Assembly: GCA_031082105.1 (NCBI GenBank)
Contig: JAVHLO010000180.1
Span: forward strand, 1 to 6,647
DNA: 6,647 nucleotides
DNA from: Planctomycetota bacterium
GTDB lineage: Bacteria > Planctomycetota > MHYJ01 > JACQXL01 > JAVHLO01
Direction: 5' to 3'
The notes below the pieces were generated by a model. That model did not search any database and was not told the origin of the DNA. It saw nothing but the letters and a program-made list of their open reading frames with translations. The position numbers and the translations under genes were made by a program. Below, in pieces: positions 4,643-6,647 of this stretch. Position 1 is the first letter of the stretch, and every line of letters starts with the position of its first letter.

Positions 4643-5920
4643 ATGGCTGAGACCGAAAAGACGACGAAGAGCGCAAAAGACCTCGAGACGCTGCTCGAGA
4701 TCGCACGCGCAATGTCCGCGGAGAAGGACATCGACAACCTGCTCCAGCTCATCATGCGCGAGGCCACGCGGCTCGTCGGCGCCGATCGTAGCACGCTGTT
4801 CATGGTCGACGAGAGGCGCAACGAGCTCTACAGCCGTATCGCGCAGAAATCGGAGATTACCGAGATCAGGGTGCCGCTGGGCAAGGGCATCGTTGGCCAC
4901 GTCACCGGGACCGGCGAAGTGGTGAACATCAAGGACGCCTATTGCGACAACCGGTTCAACCCGGAAGTCGATAAGCGGACCGGGTTCCGCACGCGCAACA
5001 TACTCTGTGCGCCGCTGCGCACCTACGACGACAAGGTGATCGGCGCAATCCAGATACTGAACAAGCGGGACGGCGGGTTCACGGACTACGACGAGAACCT
5101 GATCCTGGCGCTCGGTTCACACGCGGCCGTCGCGCTCGATAACGCGCGGCTAGTCCAGCACTACGTCGAGAAACAGAAGCTCCTGCAGTCGCTCGAGATC
5201 GCGCGCCAGATCCAGCAGGGGCTCCTGCCGAAGGCGGTGCCGGAGATCGCCGGCTTCGAGTTCGCCGGGATGAGCAGCCCGTGCGACGAGACCGGCGGCG
5301 ACTATTACGACTACGTGCCCGTCGGCAAGGAGCGGATGGGCGTGATAGTCGGCGACGTGTCGGGCCACGGCATCGGATCCGCGCTGCTCATGGCCTCCAC
5401 GCGCGCGGCCCTGCGGGCGCTGGCGATCGATACCGTCGATCCCGCAGCGATCATGTTCCAGCTCAACAAACTGATGAGCCAGGACGTCGGGTCGAGCCAG
5501 TTCGTGACCCTCTTCTTCGGCGTCATCGACCCGCGCGAACGGCGGCTGACCTATACCAGCGCGGGCCACGACAACCCGCTGCTCTACAGGCCGGGCTCGG
5601 GCGAGTTCTTCGAGATGGAAAGCACCGGGATGCCGCTGGGGATCATCGACGATACCGACTTCCCGTGCGGGCCGGATTTCGGATTCGAACCCGGCGATGT
5701 GCTGCTGTTGACCACCGACGGCGTGTGGGAGGCGATGGATCCCGAGAGGCAGTCCTTCGGCCGGGACCGGCTGAAAGCGCTGCTCAAGGAACGGTGCGCC
5801 AGAAGCGCGACGGAGATCATGGCGGCCATATTCGATGCCGTCAAGAGTTTCTGCTCGAGCGCGAAGCAGCAGGACGATATCACGATGATGGTTGTGAAAT
5901 GTACCGGGAAGGGCAAGTGA
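4643..5920 (+). CDS. GAF domain - PP2C (SpoIIE/RsbU type) serine phosphatase
   Basis: This 425-residue soluble regulator dephosphorylates an STAS anti-anti-sigma protein in a partner-switching pathway. The GAF sensor domain spans about 14-170 and carries N140-K141...F146...D150-E151, the NKxnFx3DE pattern known from cyclic-nucleotide-binding GAF domains. A helical linker follows (about 168-200, with LEIARQIQQGLLP), as in RsbU-type proteins. The PP2C/SpoIIE domain spans about 200-425, with GGDYYDYV (D220, D223), GDVSGHGIGSALLMA (D238), YTSAGHDNPLLYRPG, LLLTTDGVWEAMD (D359) and DDITMMVV (D411, D412). All the Asp residues expected to bind Mn/Mg are present, so it should be active. The ATG at 4643 is chosen because the upstream 32 residues of the open frame look non-coding. 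GGGAG at 4626-4630 is a rather distant ribosome site (12 bases). It is the first gene of a cassette with the kinase 22 bp downstream. The GAF ligand is unproven. Confidence 0.92.
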   Translation: MAETEKTTKSAKDLETLLEIARAMSAEKDIDNLLQLIMREATRLVGADRSTLFMVDERRNELYSRIAQKSEITEIRVPLGKGIVGHVTGTGEVVNIKDAYCDNRFNPEVDKRTGFRTRNILCAPLRTYDDKVIGAIQILNKRDGGFTDYDENLILALGSHAAVALDNARLVQHYVEKQKLLQSLEIARQIQQGLLPKAVPEIAGFEFAGMSSPCDETGGDYYDYVPVGKERMGVIVGDVSGHGIGSALLMASTRAALRALAIDTVDPAAIMFQLNKLMSQDVGSSQFVTLFFGVIDPRERRLTYTSAGHDNPLLYRPGSGEFFEMESTGMPLGIIDDTDFPCGPDFGFEPGDVLLLTTDGVWEAMDPERQSFGRDRLKALLKERCARSATEIMAAIFDAVKSFCSSAKQQDDITMMVVKCTGKGK

Positions 5921-5942
5921 AAGGGTTCATGGGAGAATCCAG

Positions 5943-6404
5943 ATGCCGCTCGATTTGAGATTCGAGAAGGAAGTCCCCGCCGGGTTCGGCAAGACCGTGC
6001 TCGAGGTGCAGATCGAGAGCACGCTCGCGCGGAAGAGCGAGGTCCTGCTGAAAGTGCTCGACGAACTCAAAAAACATGGCCTTGTCCGCTCGAAAGAGGA
6101 TGAGATCCACATTCGGTACTGCGTGGACGAGGCGATCGCGAACGCGATTCTGCACGGCAACAGGCTTGACAGGAAGAAGAACGTGTTCGTGACCGTGTAC
6201 CTCAGCGACGACATGTGGGGCGTCCGCGTCGAGGACCAGGGAAAGGGGTTCTCGCCCGACATGGTGCCGGACCCCGACGATCCGCAGTCGCTCCTGCTCG
6301 AACACGGCCGCGGCATCCTGATAATGAAGGCCTTCATGGATGAGGTGAAATTCTACAGGAACGGCTGCGGCCTGCTCATGACGAAGAAGCGGCCGCGGAA
6401 GTGA
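5943..6404 (+). CDS. RsbW/SpoIIAB-like anti-sigma factor, HATPase serine kinase
   Basis: The 153-residue GHKL-type ATPase would act as an anti-sigma factor or switch kinase: it binds a client and phosphorylates the STAS protein encoded next. Seen: an N-box, VDEAIANAILHGN (61-73, with E63 and N67 as Mg/ATP contacts), a G1 box VEDQGKGFSP (96-105, DxGxGF), and a G2 box EHGRGILIMKAFMDEV (120-135) with the usual HGRGL-like loop. The family's core normally begins near its first beta strand, here about residue 19 (VLEVQIESTL). About 18 extra residues precede it. GGGAG at 5931-5935, 7 bases before the ATG, supports this start. It lies 22 bp after the phosphatase and 27 bp before the STAS gene, a tight operon. 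No sigma factor is visible, so the client is unknown. Confidence 0.9.
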   Translation: MPLDLRFEKEVPAGFGKTVLEVQIESTLARKSEVLLKVLDELKKHGLVRSKEDEIHIRYCVDEAIANAILHGNRLDRKKNVFVTVYLSDDMWGVRVEDQGKGFSPDMVPDPDDPQSLLLEHGRGILIMKAFMDEVKFYRNGCGLLMTKKRPRK

Positions 6405-6431
6405 TCAAGATGACCAAATGAGGAGTGCAAC

Positions 6432-6647
6432 ATGGAACCGTCCGAAAAAAAAGCAAGACTCCTGGTCCAGCAGCAGGGCGACATCACCGCGGTCTCCTTT
6501 CTCGACCAGCGGATTCTGGATGCGCAGACCATCGACGAGATAACTACCGAGTTGATGGCCCTCGGCCAGGACTCCTTCAAGGCGAAGATACTCGTCTCGT
6601 TCGAGAACGTCGAGTACCTGTCAAGCACCGTGCTCGGCAAGCTGGTT
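6432..6647 (+). CDS. STAS-domain anti-anti-sigma factor (SpoIIAA/RsbV-like), 3' end outside window
   Basis: The first 72 codons are present and the frame is open to the right edge. A strong Shine-Dalgarno site, GAGGAG (6420-6425), lies 6 bases before the ATG. Residues 10-72 fit the STAS fold: a first strand pair (LLVQQQGDITAVSFLD), a helix (AQTIDEITTELMAL), then ILVSFENVEYLSSTVLGKLV (53-72). This last stretch corresponds to the phosphoacceptor loop of SpoIIAA (DSSGLG). Here the loop reads SSTVLG (64-69), so the acceptor would be S65 or T66 and the usual Asp is Ser. It should be the kinase's substrate and partner and the phosphatase's target. About 35-45 residues of a typical STAS protein are missing beyond the window. 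Confidence 0.88.
   Translation, partial: MEPSEKKARLLVQQQGDITAVSFLDQRILDAQTIDEITTELMALGQDSFKAKILVSFENVEYLSSTVLGKLV

Noticed and set aside
6410..6421. Three-codon mini-ORF (ATG ACC AAA TGA) overlapping the STAS ribosome site
   Set aside because: It has no ribosome site of its own and such short ATG-stop pairs are frequent by chance.
1..6647. Defence system, prophage, integrase or insertion sequence
   Set aside because: No transposase, integrase, nuclease, toxin-antitoxin pair or phage gene is recognisable. All the main genes fit housekeeping, transport or regulatory families.
1..6647. tRNA or rRNA genes
   Set aside because: No cloverleaf with a GGTTCGAATCC-like T arm and no conserved rRNA segment was seen on either strand.

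Overview
The window is chromosomal DNA from a GC-rich bacterium (roughly 60% G+C by eye). The bacterial AccA, the GAF-SpoIIE phosphatase / HATPase / STAS cassette and the ordinary Shine-Dalgarno sites support Bacteria. The form of the STAS protein (a 'YLSSTVLGKL' core) and the short palindromic intergenic repeats remind me of Planctomycetes/PVC bacteria or neighbouring uncultivated phyla. That placement is a weak inference.

Layout: (1) 1-234 has no secure gene. The first 83 bases may be the end of a plus-strand gene, and an 8-bp tandem repeat lies at 187-230. (2) 235-3237 holds three minus-strand genes, read from right to left: a TctA-like (COG1784 type) membrane transporter, a tandem ACT-domain protein, and a YdjM-like membrane-bound metal-dependent hydrolase with a large extra domain. 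A purine/pyrimidine-biased inverted repeat sits between the last two. (3) 3238-3376 is a divergent intergenic region with two well-spaced sigma70-like promoters. The minus-strand promoter would start transcription at the ATG of the transporter gene, giving a leaderless mRNA. (4) 3377-4372 is accA, best started at a TTG codon. (5) 4373-4642 is a non-coding gap containing an 88-bp double-hairpin inverted repeat. (6) 4643 to the right edge is a plus-strand partner-switching cassette: a GAF-PP2C (RsbU/SpoIIE type) phosphatase, an RsbW-like HATPase anti-sigma kinase, and an STAS anti-anti-sigma protein cut by the window edge.

How the genes work together: in the right-hand cassette the kinase would phosphorylate the STAS protein and bind a sigma factor or other client. 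The phosphatase, gated by its GAF domain, would dephosphorylate the STAS protein so that it captures the kinase and frees the client. No sigma factor is visible in the window. AccA is a housekeeping fatty-acid synthesis subunit without its AccD partner next to it. The transporter and ACT protein may form a small-molecule uptake and sensing pair, but the substrate cannot be read from sequence. I found no clear novel defence or mobile system. The most notable items are the covarying double-hairpin repeat, the leaderless divergent promoter, the hydrolase insert domain and the cyclic-nucleotide-type GAF signature on the phosphatase.
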